Part shown: positions 45,311 to 56,172 of the stretch, piece after piece
Numbering within the stretch: position 1 is the first letter of the stretch
Layout: every line of letters starts with the position of its first letter
Origin: Mycolicibacterium neoaurum ATCC 25795
GTDB lineage: Bacteria > Actinomycetota > Actinomycetes > Mycobacteriales > Mycobacteriaceae
NCBI RefSeq assembly: GCF_000691525.1
Contig: NZ_JMDW01000008.1
Coordinates: 248,001-312,000 of the forward strand
Direction of reading: 5' to 3'
DNA length: 64,000 nt
Position numbers and translations under genes: made by a program
Notes under the pieces: model-generated
What the model was told of the DNA's origin: nothing
Database searches by the model: none
What the model saw: only the letters and a program-made list of their open reading frames with translations

Positions 45311-45364
45311 GTACCTGGGTTCAGTGGCAAGACCCAAGCGCTGTTGACGGCTGAAACCAGGTAC
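45311..45364. repeat. Palindrome B2, related core TACCTGGGTTCAG
   Basis: GTACCTGGGTTCAGT at 45311-45325 pairs with GCTGAAACCAGGTAC at 45350-45364 with two mismatches and a 24-base loop. Its core differs from B1 at only a few positions. It is downstream of the DUF559 gene, so this gene too is bracketed. Looser GGTTTCAGC-like pieces lie at 45245-45290. Confidence 0.85.
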
Positions 45365-45420
45365 CAAGCGACCCGGCGTACCGTGGTGAACAGCGGAAAA
45401 CCGGCCTCAGACCAGCCGTT

Positions 45421-45450
45421 TTGGCAGCAGGAACAGCGAGAATGTACCCT
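45421..45450 (+). promoter_or_regulatory. Candidate SigA promoter for the tRNA pair
   Basis: TTGGCA (45421-45426), an 18-base spacer, and TACCCT (45445-45450), about 33 bases before tRNA-Thr. The boxes fit mycobacterial housekeeping promoters, but the spacing is one base long. Confidence 0.4.
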
Positions 45451-45482
45451 CTTTAAGGCCCTACGGCCGAAGGTAGTGCAAG

Positions 45483-45555
45483 GCCCCCTTAGCTCAGTCG
45501 GCAGAGCGTTTCCATGGTAAGGAAAAGGTCAACGGTTCGATTCCGTTAGGGGGCT
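45483..45555 (+). tRNA. tRNA-Thr (GGT)
   Basis: Acceptor arms GCCCCCT and AGGGGGC pair perfectly; the anticodon loop ATGGTAA closes a TTTCC/GGAAA stem, with anticodon GGT at 45516-45518. T-loop GGTTCGATTCC is standard. Confidence 0.96.
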
Positions 45556-45595
45556 CGGTGGACGCGCCTGGCGGAGCTCCGCCTGCGTCGATCGG

Positions 45596-45669
45596 GGCGG
45601 TGTAGCTCAGCTGGTTAGAGCGCACGACTCATAATCGTGAGGTCGGGAGATCGAGCCTCCCCACCGCTA
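45596..45669 (+). tRNA. tRNA-Met (CAT)
   Basis: GGCGGTG and CACCGCT acceptor arms (first pair G-U), D-arm TAGCTCAGCTGGTTAGAGC, anticodon stem CACGA/TCGTG with CAT at 45630-45632. The anticodon stem lacks three G-C pairs, so it is the elongator type. Same position as in other mycobacteria before rpmG2. Confidence 0.95.
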
Positions 45670-45696
45670 CAGGCAGAACAACGAGAGGCAAGAGAC

Positions 45697-45864
45697 GTGG
45701 CGTCGAGTACCGACGTACGGCCGAAGATCACTTTGGCCTGCGAGGTGTGCAAGCACCGTAACTACATCACCAAGAAGAACCGTCGGAACGACCCCGATCG
45801 GCTGGAGATCAAGAAGTTCTGCCCGAACTGCGGTCACCACCAGCCGCACAAAGAGTCCCGCTGA
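45697..45864 (+). CDS. rpmG2: Large ribosomal subunit protein bL33
   Basis: 55-residue ribosomal protein of the zinc-binding type, with two CxxC pairs (CEVC and CPNC). GTG 45697, with GAGAGG upstream. It follows tRNA-Met by 27 bases and precedes hadA by 9, so it is cotranscribed with the had genes, as in M. tuberculosis. Confidence 0.97.
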   Translation: MASSTDVRPKITLACEVCKHRNYITKKNRRNDPDRLEIKKFCPNCGHHQPHKESR

Positions 45865-45873
45865 CCGTTCGTC

Positions 45874-46350
45874 GTGGCTCTGTCGACCGATATCGTCGGG
45901 ATGCATTATCGCTATCCCGACGCATATGAGGTCGGACGCGAAAAGGTGCGCGAGTACGCCGTAGCGGTCAAGAACGACTCCGCGTACTTCCAGGACGAAG
46001 CTGTCGCCGCCGAGCTGGGCCACCCGGCCCTGCCGGCGCCGCTGACCTTCATCAGCATCTTCGGTTACACCGCCCAGTTCGCGTTCTTCGAGCACGCCAA
46101 CATCGGTATCCACGACGCCCAGATCGTTCAGGTCGATCAGGCGTTCACATTTGTCCGGCCGATTCTCGTAGGGGACCGGCTGTACTGCGATGTGTACGTC
46201 GATTCGGTGCGTCAGGCGCACGGCGCCGACATCATCGTCACCAAGAACATCGTCACCAACGACAAGGGTGAGGTTGTGCAGGAGGCCTTGACGACCCTTG
46301 CGGGGCGTTCGGGCGACGGAGAAGAGGGCTTTTCAGATGGCACTGCGTGA
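45874..46350 (+). CDS. hadA: (3R)-hydroxyacyl-ACP dehydratase subunit HadA
   Basis: 158-residue hot-dog-fold protein, same length as Rv0635. It pairs with HadB to dehydrate (3R)-hydroxyacyl-ACP in FAS-II elongation of mycolic acid precursors and lacks the catalytic Asp-His pair, serving acyl-chain binding. GTG 45874; it overlaps hadB by 14 bases. Confidence 0.96.
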   Translation: MALSTDIVGMHYRYPDAYEVGREKVREYAVAVKNDSAYFQDEAVAAELGHPALPAPLTFISIFGYTAQFAFFEHANIGIHDAQIVQVDQAFTFVRPILVGDRLYCDVYVDSVRQAHGADIIVTKNIVTNDKGEVVQEALTTLAGRSGDGEEGFSDGTA

Positions 46351-46765
46351 ATTCAGTTCGGTCAGCGTGGGAGACACCCTTCCGGAGAAGGTGATTCCGC
46401 TGACCCGTCAGGACCTGGTCAACTACGCCGGGGTGTCCGGCGACCTGAACCCGATCCACTGGGACGACGAGATCGCCAAGCAGGTCGGTCTGGACACCGC
46501 GATCGCCCACGGCATGCTGACCATGGGCCTCGGCGGTGGCTACGTCACCGAATGGGTCGGCGACCCGGCGGCGGTCACCGAGTACAACGTGCGGTTCACC
46601 GCGGTGGTCCCCGTTCCCAATGACGGCGTGGGAGCCGAGCTGGTGTTCAACGGTCGGGTGAAGTCGGTCGACGCCGATGCCAAGTCCGTGACCATCGCGC
46701 TGTCCGCGACGACCGGCGGGAAGAAGATCTTCGGCCGCGCCATCGCCACCGCAAAGTTGGCCTGA
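46337..46765 (+). CDS. hadB: (3R)-hydroxyacyl-ACP dehydratase catalytic subunit HadB
   Basis: 142-residue MaoC-type hot-dog protein with the catalytic Asp-His segment GDLNPIHWDDEIA. It is the shared catalytic subunit of HadAB and HadBC. ATG 46337 matches the Rv0636 start; translation is coupled to hadA by the overlap. In M. tuberculosis these enzymes are targets of thiacetazone and isoxyl. Confidence 0.97.
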   Translation: MALREFSSVSVGDTLPEKVIPLTRQDLVNYAGVSGDLNPIHWDDEIAKQVGLDTAIAHGMLTMGLGGGYVTEWVGDPAAVTEYNVRFTAVVPVPNDGVGAELVFNGRVKSVDADAKSVTIALSATTGGKKIFGRAIATAKLA

Positions 46766-46768
46766 TCC

Positions 46769-47275
46769 ATGGCGCTCAAAGCAGACATCCGCGGGATGGT
46801 CTACAAGTACCCCGAGGTCTTCATCGTGGGTCGCGAGCAGGTCAAGATGTTCGCCAAGGCGGTGAAGTCGGAGCATCCGGCGTCGCTGCACGAGGAGGCG
46901 GCCGCTGAGCTGGGTCACGACCGGTTGGTCGCAGGCCCGACGTTCGTCTCGATCCTGGCCAACCTGGTGCAGCAGGACTTCTTCCGCAATGTCGACGTCG
47001 GCATGGAGACCATGCAGATCATCCAGGTCGATCAGCGGTTCGTGTACCACCAGCCGATCCGGGTGGGCGATCACCTCAATGCCGAGCTGGAGATCATGTC
47101 CGTCGAGAATCGGTTCAACGCCGATATCGTCGTGACGCGCAATATCCTTCGCGACGAGAACGGCGTCGTGGTCATGGAGGCGTACACCACGCTGATGGGT
47201 CACGAGGGCGACAACTCGGTGTCGGTGCGCTACGACCGTGAGTCCGGCCAGGTGCTGCGGACCGCGGCCGGGTAG
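46769..47275 (+). CDS. hadC: (3R)-hydroxyacyl-ACP dehydratase subunit HadC
   Basis: 168 residues, HadA paralogue (VYKYPEVFIVGREQVKMFAKAV mirrors the HadA start). It forms HadBC, which acts on longer chains late in meromycolate synthesis. The hadB-hadC gap is three bases. A hairpin follows at 47312. Confidence 0.96.
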   Translation: MALKADIRGMVYKYPEVFIVGREQVKMFAKAVKSEHPASLHEEAAAELGHDRLVAGPTFVSILANLVQQDFFRNVDVGMETMQIIQVDQRFVYHQPIRVGDHLNAELEIMSVENRFNADIVVTRNILRDENGVVVMEAYTTLMGHEGDNSVSVRYDRESGQVLRTAAG

Positions 47276-47311
47276 AGCGCGCAGGGACGAGGGGATTAGT
47301 AAGTAGTACTT

Positions 47312-47332
47312 GGACCGATGTACACTCGGTCC
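47312..47332 (+). terminator. Hairpin after hadC
   Basis: GGACCGA and TCGGTCC arms with a 7-base loop, followed by TCGGGGTTTT, 37 bases after the hadC stop. It may end the rpmG2-hadABC transcript before tRNA-Trp. Confidence 0.5.
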
Positions 47333-47418
47333 TCGGGGTTTTCCCACTACAGCGCGCTGTCCGTCGGTTCGTCAATCGGCCGATCGGAGAGCGCGCAACT
47401 GTGTGAGGCCCTGAACAG

Positions 47419-47491
<73 letters not shown>

Positions 47492-47559
47492 CTCAACTGA
47501 ATACTCGACAAGTGTGGACACTGGAAGGTGACCACACGTAACCAGACGAAAGGCATGCG

Positions 47560-48815
<1,256 letters not shown>

Positions 48816-48866
48816 TTTTCGGGCCCGGATATCGGCTGGGCCCAAGAGAGAAGGAAAAACCAGAGC

Positions 48867-49295
48867 ATGGCCCCGAAGAAGAAGGTCACCGGGCTCATCA
48901 AGCTCCAGATCCAGGCCGGGCAGGCCAACCCTGCCCCGCCCGTGGGTCCGGCGCTCGGTCAGCACGGCGTCAACATCATGGAATTCTGCAAGGCGTACAA
49001 CGCCGCGACGGAGTCCCAGCGCGGCAACGTCATCCCGGTGGAGATCACGGTTTACGAAGACCGCAGCTTCACCTTTGCGCTGAAGACCCCGCCGGCCGCC
49101 AAGCTGCTGCTGAAGGCAGCGGGCATCCAGAAGGGTTCCGGCACTCCGCACACCACCAAGGTCGCTGAGATCACTTGGGATCAGGTGCGGGAGATCGCCG
49201 AGACCAAGAAGGAAGATCTGAACGCCAACGATATCGACGCCGCCGCGAAGATCATCGCCGGCACCGCCCGCTCCATGGGCATCACGGTCAAGTAA
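48867..49295 (+). CDS. rplK: Large ribosomal subunit protein uL11
   Basis: 142 residues. The N-terminal [34 protein letters not shown] and the C-terminal rRNA-binding [11 protein letters not shown] are intact. It forms the GTPase-associated stalk base. AGAAGGA precedes ATG 48867. Confidence 0.98.
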   Translation: MAPKKKVTGLIKLQIQAGQANPAPPVGPALGQHGVNIMEFCKAYNAATESQRGNVIPVEITVYEDRSFTFALKTPPAAKLLLKAAGIQKGSGTPHTTKVAEITWDQVREIAETKKEDLNANDIDAAAKIIAGTARSMGITVK

Positions 49296-49361
49296 AACCA
49301 AGCAACTCGTGGGAGGGCCCGCTTCGGCCCGCCAACCACACCCTCTGAACTGGAGACACCA

Positions 49362-50078
49362 ATGAGCAAGAGCAGCAAGGCCTATCGCGAGGCCGCCGAG
49401 AAGGTGGACCGCGACAATCTCTACACCCCGTTGCAGGCGGCCCGCCTGGCCAAGGACACGTCGTCGAAGAAGCAGGACGCGACCGTCGAGGTCGCCATCC
49501 GCCTCGGCGTCGATCCGCGTAAGGCAGACCAGATGGTGCGCGGCACCGTCAACCTGCCGCACGGGACCGGTAAGACCGCGCGCGTCGCGGTGTTCGCCGT
49601 GGGTGAGAAGGCCGAGCAGGCTACCGCTGCCGGCGCCGATATCGTCGGCAGCGATGACCTGATCGAGAAGATCCAGGGCGGTTTCCTGGACTTCGACGCG
49701 GCCATCGCGACCCCTGACCAGATGGCCAAGGTCGGGCGTATCGCCCGCGTGCTGGGCCCCCGTGGCCTGATGCCGAACCCGAAGACGGGCACCGTGACTG
49801 CCGATGTGGCCAAGGCCGTCACCGACATCAAGGGCGGCAAGATCAACTTCCGCGTCGACAAGCAGGCCAACCTGCACTTCGTGATCGGCAAGGCGTCGTT
49901 CGACGCCGAAAAGCTGGCCGAGAACTACGGCGCCGCCCTCGACGAGGTGCTGCGTGCCAAGCCGTCGTCGTCGAAGGGTCGCTACCTGAAGAAGGTCACC
50001 GTCTCGACCACGACCGGCCCCGGCATCCCCGTGGATCCCTCGGTCACCCGCAACTTCACCGCGGACGAGCAGGCCTGA
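49362..50078 (+). CDS. rplA: Large ribosomal subunit protein uL1
   Basis: 238 residues with family motifs [21 protein letters not shown] and [20 protein letters not shown]. It binds the L1 stalk and typically represses its own operon. ATG 49362 has GGAG upstream. A strong terminator ends the operon. Confidence 0.98.
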   Translation: MSKSSKAYREAAEKVDRDNLYTPLQAARLAKDTSSKKQDATVEVAIRLGVDPRKADQMVRGTVNLPHGTGKTARVAVFAVGEKAEQATAAGADIVGSDDLIEKIQGGFLDFDAAIATPDQMAKVGRIARVLGPRGLMPNPKTGTVTADVAKAVTDIKGGKINFRVDKQANLHFVIGKASFDAEKLAENYGAALDEVLRAKPSSSKGRYLKKVTVSTTTGPGIPVDPSVTRNFTADEQA

Positions 50079-50100
50079 GCCCGCTTCCCCAGTTGAGCTG

Positions 50101-50130
50101 AATGCCCCCGCACTTCGGTGCGGGGGCATT
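50101..50130 (+). terminator. Terminator of the rplK-rplA operon
   Basis: AATGCCCCCGCA and TGCGGGGGCATT arms with a TTCGG-type loop, followed by TTTGC. Perfect 12-base stem. Confidence 0.93.
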
Positions 50131-50191
50131 TTGCTGCGCGTCGGACGACGGCGTGACCGGGAATCATGCTGCAACGCTTAGGATCGGCCCG

Positions 50192-50353
50192 GTGAGTGGC
50201 GAAATCTGTCGGTGCGGGCATGAGCGTGCCGCGCACAAGCACTATCGTCCCGGCGCCGAGTGCGCGATGTGCCCGCCGGGGGAGTGCACCGGCTTCCGGC
50301 GCCCCGGGGTGCTGGGGGTGTTCCTGGGTTGGGTGCGCGGGGGACGCCGTTGA
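50192..50353 (+). CDS. Small cysteine-rich protein
   Basis: 53 residues starting at GTG 50192: SGEICRCGHERAAHKHYRPG, then ECAMCPPGECTGFRRP. Cys-x-Cys, His and CxxC spacing suggest a zinc-binding site. No clear ribosome site. It stands between the ribosomal operon and rmlA. Function unknown. Confidence 0.55.
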   Translation: MSGEICRCGHERAAHKHYRPGAECAMCPPGECTGFRRPGVLGVFLGWVRGGRR

Positions 50354-50404
50354 ACAGGTAAGCACTTCCCGGTGGTTTCCGCCTGACTGTGTCACCATGT
50401 GCCG

Positions 50405-52272
<1,868 letters not shown>

Positions 52273-52283
52273 GGCCTGTAGCT

Positions 52284-53717
52284 GTGGCGAAGTACGGAAA
52301 AGAACTGTGCGCCAAGACCACTCAGATCCCAGGTTTGATCGTCTGGGACCTGCCGGTACACGGCGATAATCGCGGCTGGTTCAAGGAGAACTGGCAGCGC
52401 GGGAAAATGGTGGCAGCCGGGCTGCCGGATTTCGGCCCGGTGCAGAACAATGTGTCCTTCAACGAGGCCGCTGGCACCACCCGCGGTATTCATGCCGAAC
52501 CCTGGGACAAGTTGATATCGGTGGCCACCGGCCGGATCTTCGGTGCCTGGGTGGACCTGCGTGAGGGACCTACCTTCGGTGCCGTGCACACCGCCGAGAT
52601 CGACCCCTCGCGAGCGGTGTACGTCCCGCGCGGGGTGGGCAACGCCTTTCAAACGCTCGAAGACGGAACCGCGTACATCTACCTGGTCAACGCTCACTGG
52701 CGTCCAGATGCCCGATACGCGCCTGTCCATCTCGCTGATCCCACGTTGGCGATCGCGTGGCCGATCCCCTTGGCTAACGCCGAATTGTCCGAGAAGGACC
52801 GCAACCATCCGGCCCTCAGCGACGTCCGTCCGGTGACTCCGCGAAAGACACTCGTGCTGGGAGCAGCTGGTCAGGTGGGTCGAGCGCTCCGCGGGGCTTA
52901 CGCGGGTGCCCGTCACGTCGAGTTCGCCGAGCGCTCCGAGATCGACCTCGGCGTAACCGATATCGAGACAGCACGCACGTGGAGCGAGTTCGACACGATC
53001 ATCAACGCCGCCGCCTTCACGGCGGTGGATGCGGCGGAGACAACGGAGGGGCGAGCGGCGGCGTGGGCCGCCAACGTCACCGGTGTACGTCAGCTTGCAG
53101 CAGTAGCGGCCGAGCATCGGATCACGCTGGTGCACATATCGAGTGATTACGTGTTCGATGGGGAATGTGAGCGGGCCTACCGCGAAGATGACCCGATCTG
53201 TCCGCTCGGCGTGTACGGACAGACCAAAGCAGCGGGCGATCAGCTGGTGGCGACCGTCCCGCAGCACTACGTGGTGCGGACGTCGTGGGTGATCGGCGAC
53301 GGGAACAACTTCGTCCGCACCATGATGTCGCTGGCAGAACGCGGCATCGACCCATCGGTGGTAGATGACCAGCATGGACGCTTGACGTTCACCGATGAGA
53401 TCGCCCGCGCGATTCGTCATCTCGTGGACAACAGGGCGCCCTTTGGGACCTACAACGTGACCGGCGGCGGGCCGGCAATGACATGGGCAGACATTGCTCG
53501 GCAGGTTTTCGAGATGGCCGGGCACGATCCTGCACGGGTTGGTGCGGTCAGCACCGACGTTTATTTCGCATCGTCGAATGCACCGGTGGCGCCGCGACCG
53601 CGTAACAGCGTGCTCGATCTCACCGCGATCGAGAGCCAGGGCTACGTGGCCCAGGATGTCCAGAAGACACTGGCGGAGTACGTGCAGGGACTCCAGAACG
53701 GTATGGCGCCCAGGTAG
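52284..53717 (+). CDS. RmlC-RmlD fusion: 3,5-epimerase plus 4-reductase
   Basis: 477 residues. The N-terminal cupin (about 1-185) is RmlC-like: GLIVWDLPVHGDNRGWFKENW, NNVSFNEAAGTTRGIHAEPWDKLISV with the active-site His, and VPRGVGNAFQTLED. The C-terminal half (about 190-477) is RmlD-like: TLVLGAAGQVGRAL, ISSDYVFDGE and YGQTKAAGDQ. One polypeptide can therefore carry out the last two steps to dTDP-L-rhamnose, completing the pathway with rmlA and rmlB. GTG 52284 is 11 bases after rmlB. In M. tuberculosis the four functions are separate and dispersed. Confidence 0.9.
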   Translation: MAKYGKELCAKTTQIPGLIVWDLPVHGDNRGWFKENWQRGKMVAAGLPDFGPVQNNVSFNEAAGTTRGIHAEPWDKLISVATGRIFGAWVDLREGPTFGAVHTAEIDPSRAVYVPRGVGNAFQTLEDGTAYIYLVNAHWRPDARYAPVHLADPTLAIAWPIPLANAELSEKDRNHPALSDVRPVTPRKTLVLGAAGQVGRALRGAYAGARHVEFAERSEIDLGVTDIETARTWSEFDTIINAAAFTAVDAAETTEGRAAAWAANVTGVRQLAAVAAEHRITLVHISSDYVFDGECERAYREDDPICPLGVYGQTKAAGDQLVATVPQHYVVRTSWVIGDGNNFVRTMMSLAERGIDPSVVDDQHGRLTFTDEIARAIRHLVDNRAPFGTYNVTGGGPAMTWADIARQVFEMAGHDPARVGAVSTDVYFASSNAPVAPRPRNSVLDLTAIESQGYVAQDVQKTLAEYVQGLQNGMAPR

Positions 53718-53740
53718 CGGCCGGGAGGGCGCCCGCGGTG

Positions 53741-54766
53741 TCAGGGGTTGTCTGGGTTCACCGGCAACGCGACGGTGGCCAAGAGCGCCCGGTGGTCGGA
53801 ACCGGGCACGTCGACGGTGTGGATGGACATCGCCGTGGAGTTGCGGGTCAGCACATGGTCGATCGTGATCAGGGGCGGGATGCGCGGGTGCGGTGAGTAC
53901 GTCGGGCCGAAGCCGGCGCCGGTCTGGCGGACCGCCTCCTGGTATCCGACGTCGAGCAGATCGCGGAACTGACGCATGTCCACGGTGCTGTTGAAGTCGC
54001 CGGCGATGATGACCGCGGCCGGACCCGCGGCCTCGGCGTAAGCAGCGAACTCGGACCTGGCGGCGGTGATCTTGCGATTCCAGTCGGCGAAGGTGTTCTC
54101 ATCGCCGGCGATGGGAGACATCAGGTGGACGCTCGAAACGATCGGATCCTGTTGAACACCCGGGATGGTGAGGCGGGCCGCCGCTGAGTTGCTTTCATAT
54201 TTGGAACTCGACAGCGGGGCGATGGGATATCGGCTCCAAAGTCCGATACCGCCCGCTCCCGGCCGCGGTGTCAACGACGCGTATGGGAACGTCCGGCCAA
54301 GGCCGGCCTGATTGAATTTATCGACGGCTTCGGCCGTCAGTTCCGACACAGTTATGACATCTGCACTGGTGTTGGCAAGTTCGACGAAGAAAGCCGGATC
54401 GGCCTGTCCATAACGCAGGTTCGAGGACAGAACCCGGATAGTCAGATGTTGGTCGGTGTCGGCTGTGTGTCCGCCGAAGTACCAGGGAAACTGCACGGCG
54501 ATGGTTATGGCCAGGATGGCCGATGCTGCGAGAACTAGAAAGACTCGTCGGCACAAGGACAGCATCAACACTGCGGCCAGGACTCCGAAGGGCACATAGG
54601 GGAGGCTGACGACGGCGAGCAGGGCTGGCAGGTTCGATAGGGGCAGCGCCCGGATAAGCACTGCGATGACGGCGTAGACGAGCGCCGATAGGGCGAAAGC
54701 CATGGTCAGAGGCGCGCGCCGGGTCCAGGTGGGTCCGCGTCGGCGGTCTTTGGTACGCAAAGCCAT
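53741..54766 (-). CDS. Membrane-anchored endonuclease/exonuclease/phosphatase-family protein
   Basis: About 341 residues. Three to four N-terminal membrane helices (about 20-105) precede an outer EEP domain: RVLSSNLRYGQADPAFFVELA, IIAGDFNSTVDMRQF, TIDHVLTRN and VPGSDHRALLATVAL, with the metal and catalytic Asp/His residues. Such extracytoplasmic EEP proteins are likely phosphodiesterases of lipids or nucleotides, substrate unknown. The ATG overlaps the phosphatase stop as TAATG, indicating translational coupling. Confidence 0.85.
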   Translation of the reverse strand: MALRTKDRRRGPTWTRRAPLTMAFALSALVYAVIAVLIRALPLSNLPALLAVVSLPYVPFGVLAAVLMLSLCRRVFLVLAASAILAITIAVQFPWYFGGHTADTDQHLTIRVLSSNLRYGQADPAFFVELANTSADVITVSELTAEAVDKFNQAGLGRTFPYASLTPRPGAGGIGLWSRYPIAPLSSSKYESNSAAARLTIPGVQQDPIVSSVHLMSPIAGDENTFADWNRKITAARSEFAAYAEAAGPAAVIIAGDFNSTVDMRQFRDLLDVGYQEAVRQTGAGFGPTYSPHPRIPPLITIDHVLTRNSTAMSIHTVDVPGSDHRALLATVALPVNPDNP

Positions 54767-55281
54767 TAAGAGCGGCAAAGTTCTAGTATCGGCGGTACCG
54801 CCTCGGCGATCTGGTCGCCGATCGCGGCGAACACCGCCGGACTTTGGCCTATCGGGTCGCTGATATCAATGGTGTCGTTCGCCCTGATGTACGGCCGAAG
54901 GTTAGCGAGGTCTGCAAGTGTCCGTGCATTTTGCTCGGTAACCAACCGTGCCGCCTCGAGCAGGGTGAAGGTCCTATTCAGTCTCTGCGGAGCGATCCCG
55001 AGGACGGTGTCTCGGTGGGCTCTGGTCATGGTGAGAATGAGGTCTGCGCCTGTCGCGATTCTCCCGGTGAGGTGCCTTGCAGCAAAGTTTGAAGGGTCGC
55101 CGCCCAGGGTTACGAGCACGTGTTCGGCATCAGGATGAAATGGGTGTCCGACCACCGCTCTGGTGCCCGCGCTGGATGCCTCGAACTCGGCGACTCCGGA
55201 TGCGGCTGCTCGGGCTCTCGACAGGCGCTCGGCAGTTGGTGACCGGCAGATATTGCCGGTGCACACAAAGAGGACGTGCAG
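54766..55281 (-). CDS. Low-molecular-weight protein tyrosine phosphatase
   Basis: About 171 residues. The P-loop FVCTGNICRSPTAERL gives C(X)5R; the acid Asp lies in ISDPIGQS near the end. It removes phosphate from tyrosines; in polysaccharide loci these phosphatases often act on a BY-kinase, but none is visible here. CTG 55281 is proposed as start because AAGGAG lies 8 bases before it and the beta-strand LHVLFV needed for the fold is then included; GTG 55266 would begin at MCTGN and delete this strand. Gene pair with the EEP gene. Confidence 0.85.
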   Translation of the reverse strand: MHVLFVCTGNICRSPTAERLSRARAAASGVAEFEASSAGTRAVVGHPFHPDAEHVLVTLGGDPSNFAARHLTGRIATGADLILTMTRAHRDTVLGIAPQRLNRTFTLLEAARLVTEQNARTLADLANLRPYIRANDTIDISDPIGQSPAVFAAIGDQIAEAVPPILELCRS

Positions 55282-56172
55282 GGAAGTGCTCCTTCCGGGT
55301 GGTAGCGCGAACTGTCTTCGCGTACATTGCCTTTCATTGTTGGTCGTGCACCAGTATCGGGGTGGATGCCGCGTTGCGCCAGCGGTGTGTGTTTTGCACG
55401 CATTGGTTCAAGAATGGCAAATTTGAGGTGGGCCAGTTCCGTAAACAAACGACCTCCCGTTGCGGCCTATCGGATGCGTACCGTCCGTGGACCGAGACGG
55501 TGTTCAGAAGATCTCGTGAAGACACGTCTGGTTGATGTTCGGAGCCTGCTACCGGCGACCAGTTGTGTCGCCCAGTGCGAAGTTTGCTGACACACCCTGG
55601 TCGAGTTGGGTAGTCGCGGGCTACGGCAAGTGCTGGTCGAGCGTGTGAGCCGCGAAGGGTGAGTGAAGTGACAAAGCGGGAGCCAGTAGCTGGTTCCCAT
55701 AGCAAATTTTGAAATGCCTTCTTTGTGTACGGTCGTGCAAAATTGACGCGCACGAAATCCGCTCGTGTACTCCGATCGGCTGACCAGTATGCGAAATAGC
55801 CCGTGACCAGGTCATATGGTTTTCTGCTGTAGGTGTCAACCACGTTATCTGGGTTAAGTCTTCAAAAATTCCGGCAAGTGGCTGTCCGTCGACCCGAAAC
55901 AGCACTAACATCCTGCTCAATGGATCTTCAGCCGGTTCCGGTGGCGCCAGCGATCAGTGCAATTACCGATTGCGGCACATGCATACCGCCAGCGGACCTG
56001 GGCAAAGTTATGGCAGGCAGCGACAGGGGGTCGTCAGCGTGATGCACGATGTGGGGATCGGATCTCGGCCGAGGGGTTGCGCCACGAGAAATCGAGTTGT
56101 GGTGACGGTGGATTGGCATTTGCCGACTGACGTGGCCGTAAATAGCAGTGCGGACAGGGTCGGTGCCGGGCG
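55282..56172. other. Long intergenic region, no recognisable gene
   Basis: Nearly 900 bases between divergent genes. Base composition falls below that of the neighbours to the left. The open frames on both strands have no recognisable protein character. It contains a possible promoter (55743) and must hold control signals for the polysaccharide genes. Confidence 0.6.
55743..55771 (+). promoter_or_regulatory. Candidate SigA promoter of the polysaccharide operon
   Basis: TTGACG (55743-55748), 17 bases, then TGTACT (55766-55771). The spacing is ideal. Transcription would leave a leader of nearly 400 bases before the glycosylphosphotransferase gene. Confidence 0.4.

Noticed and set aside
55334..55843. 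169-codon frame on the minus strand as a gene
   Set aside because: No ribosome site, no recognisable domain, and an unusual composition.
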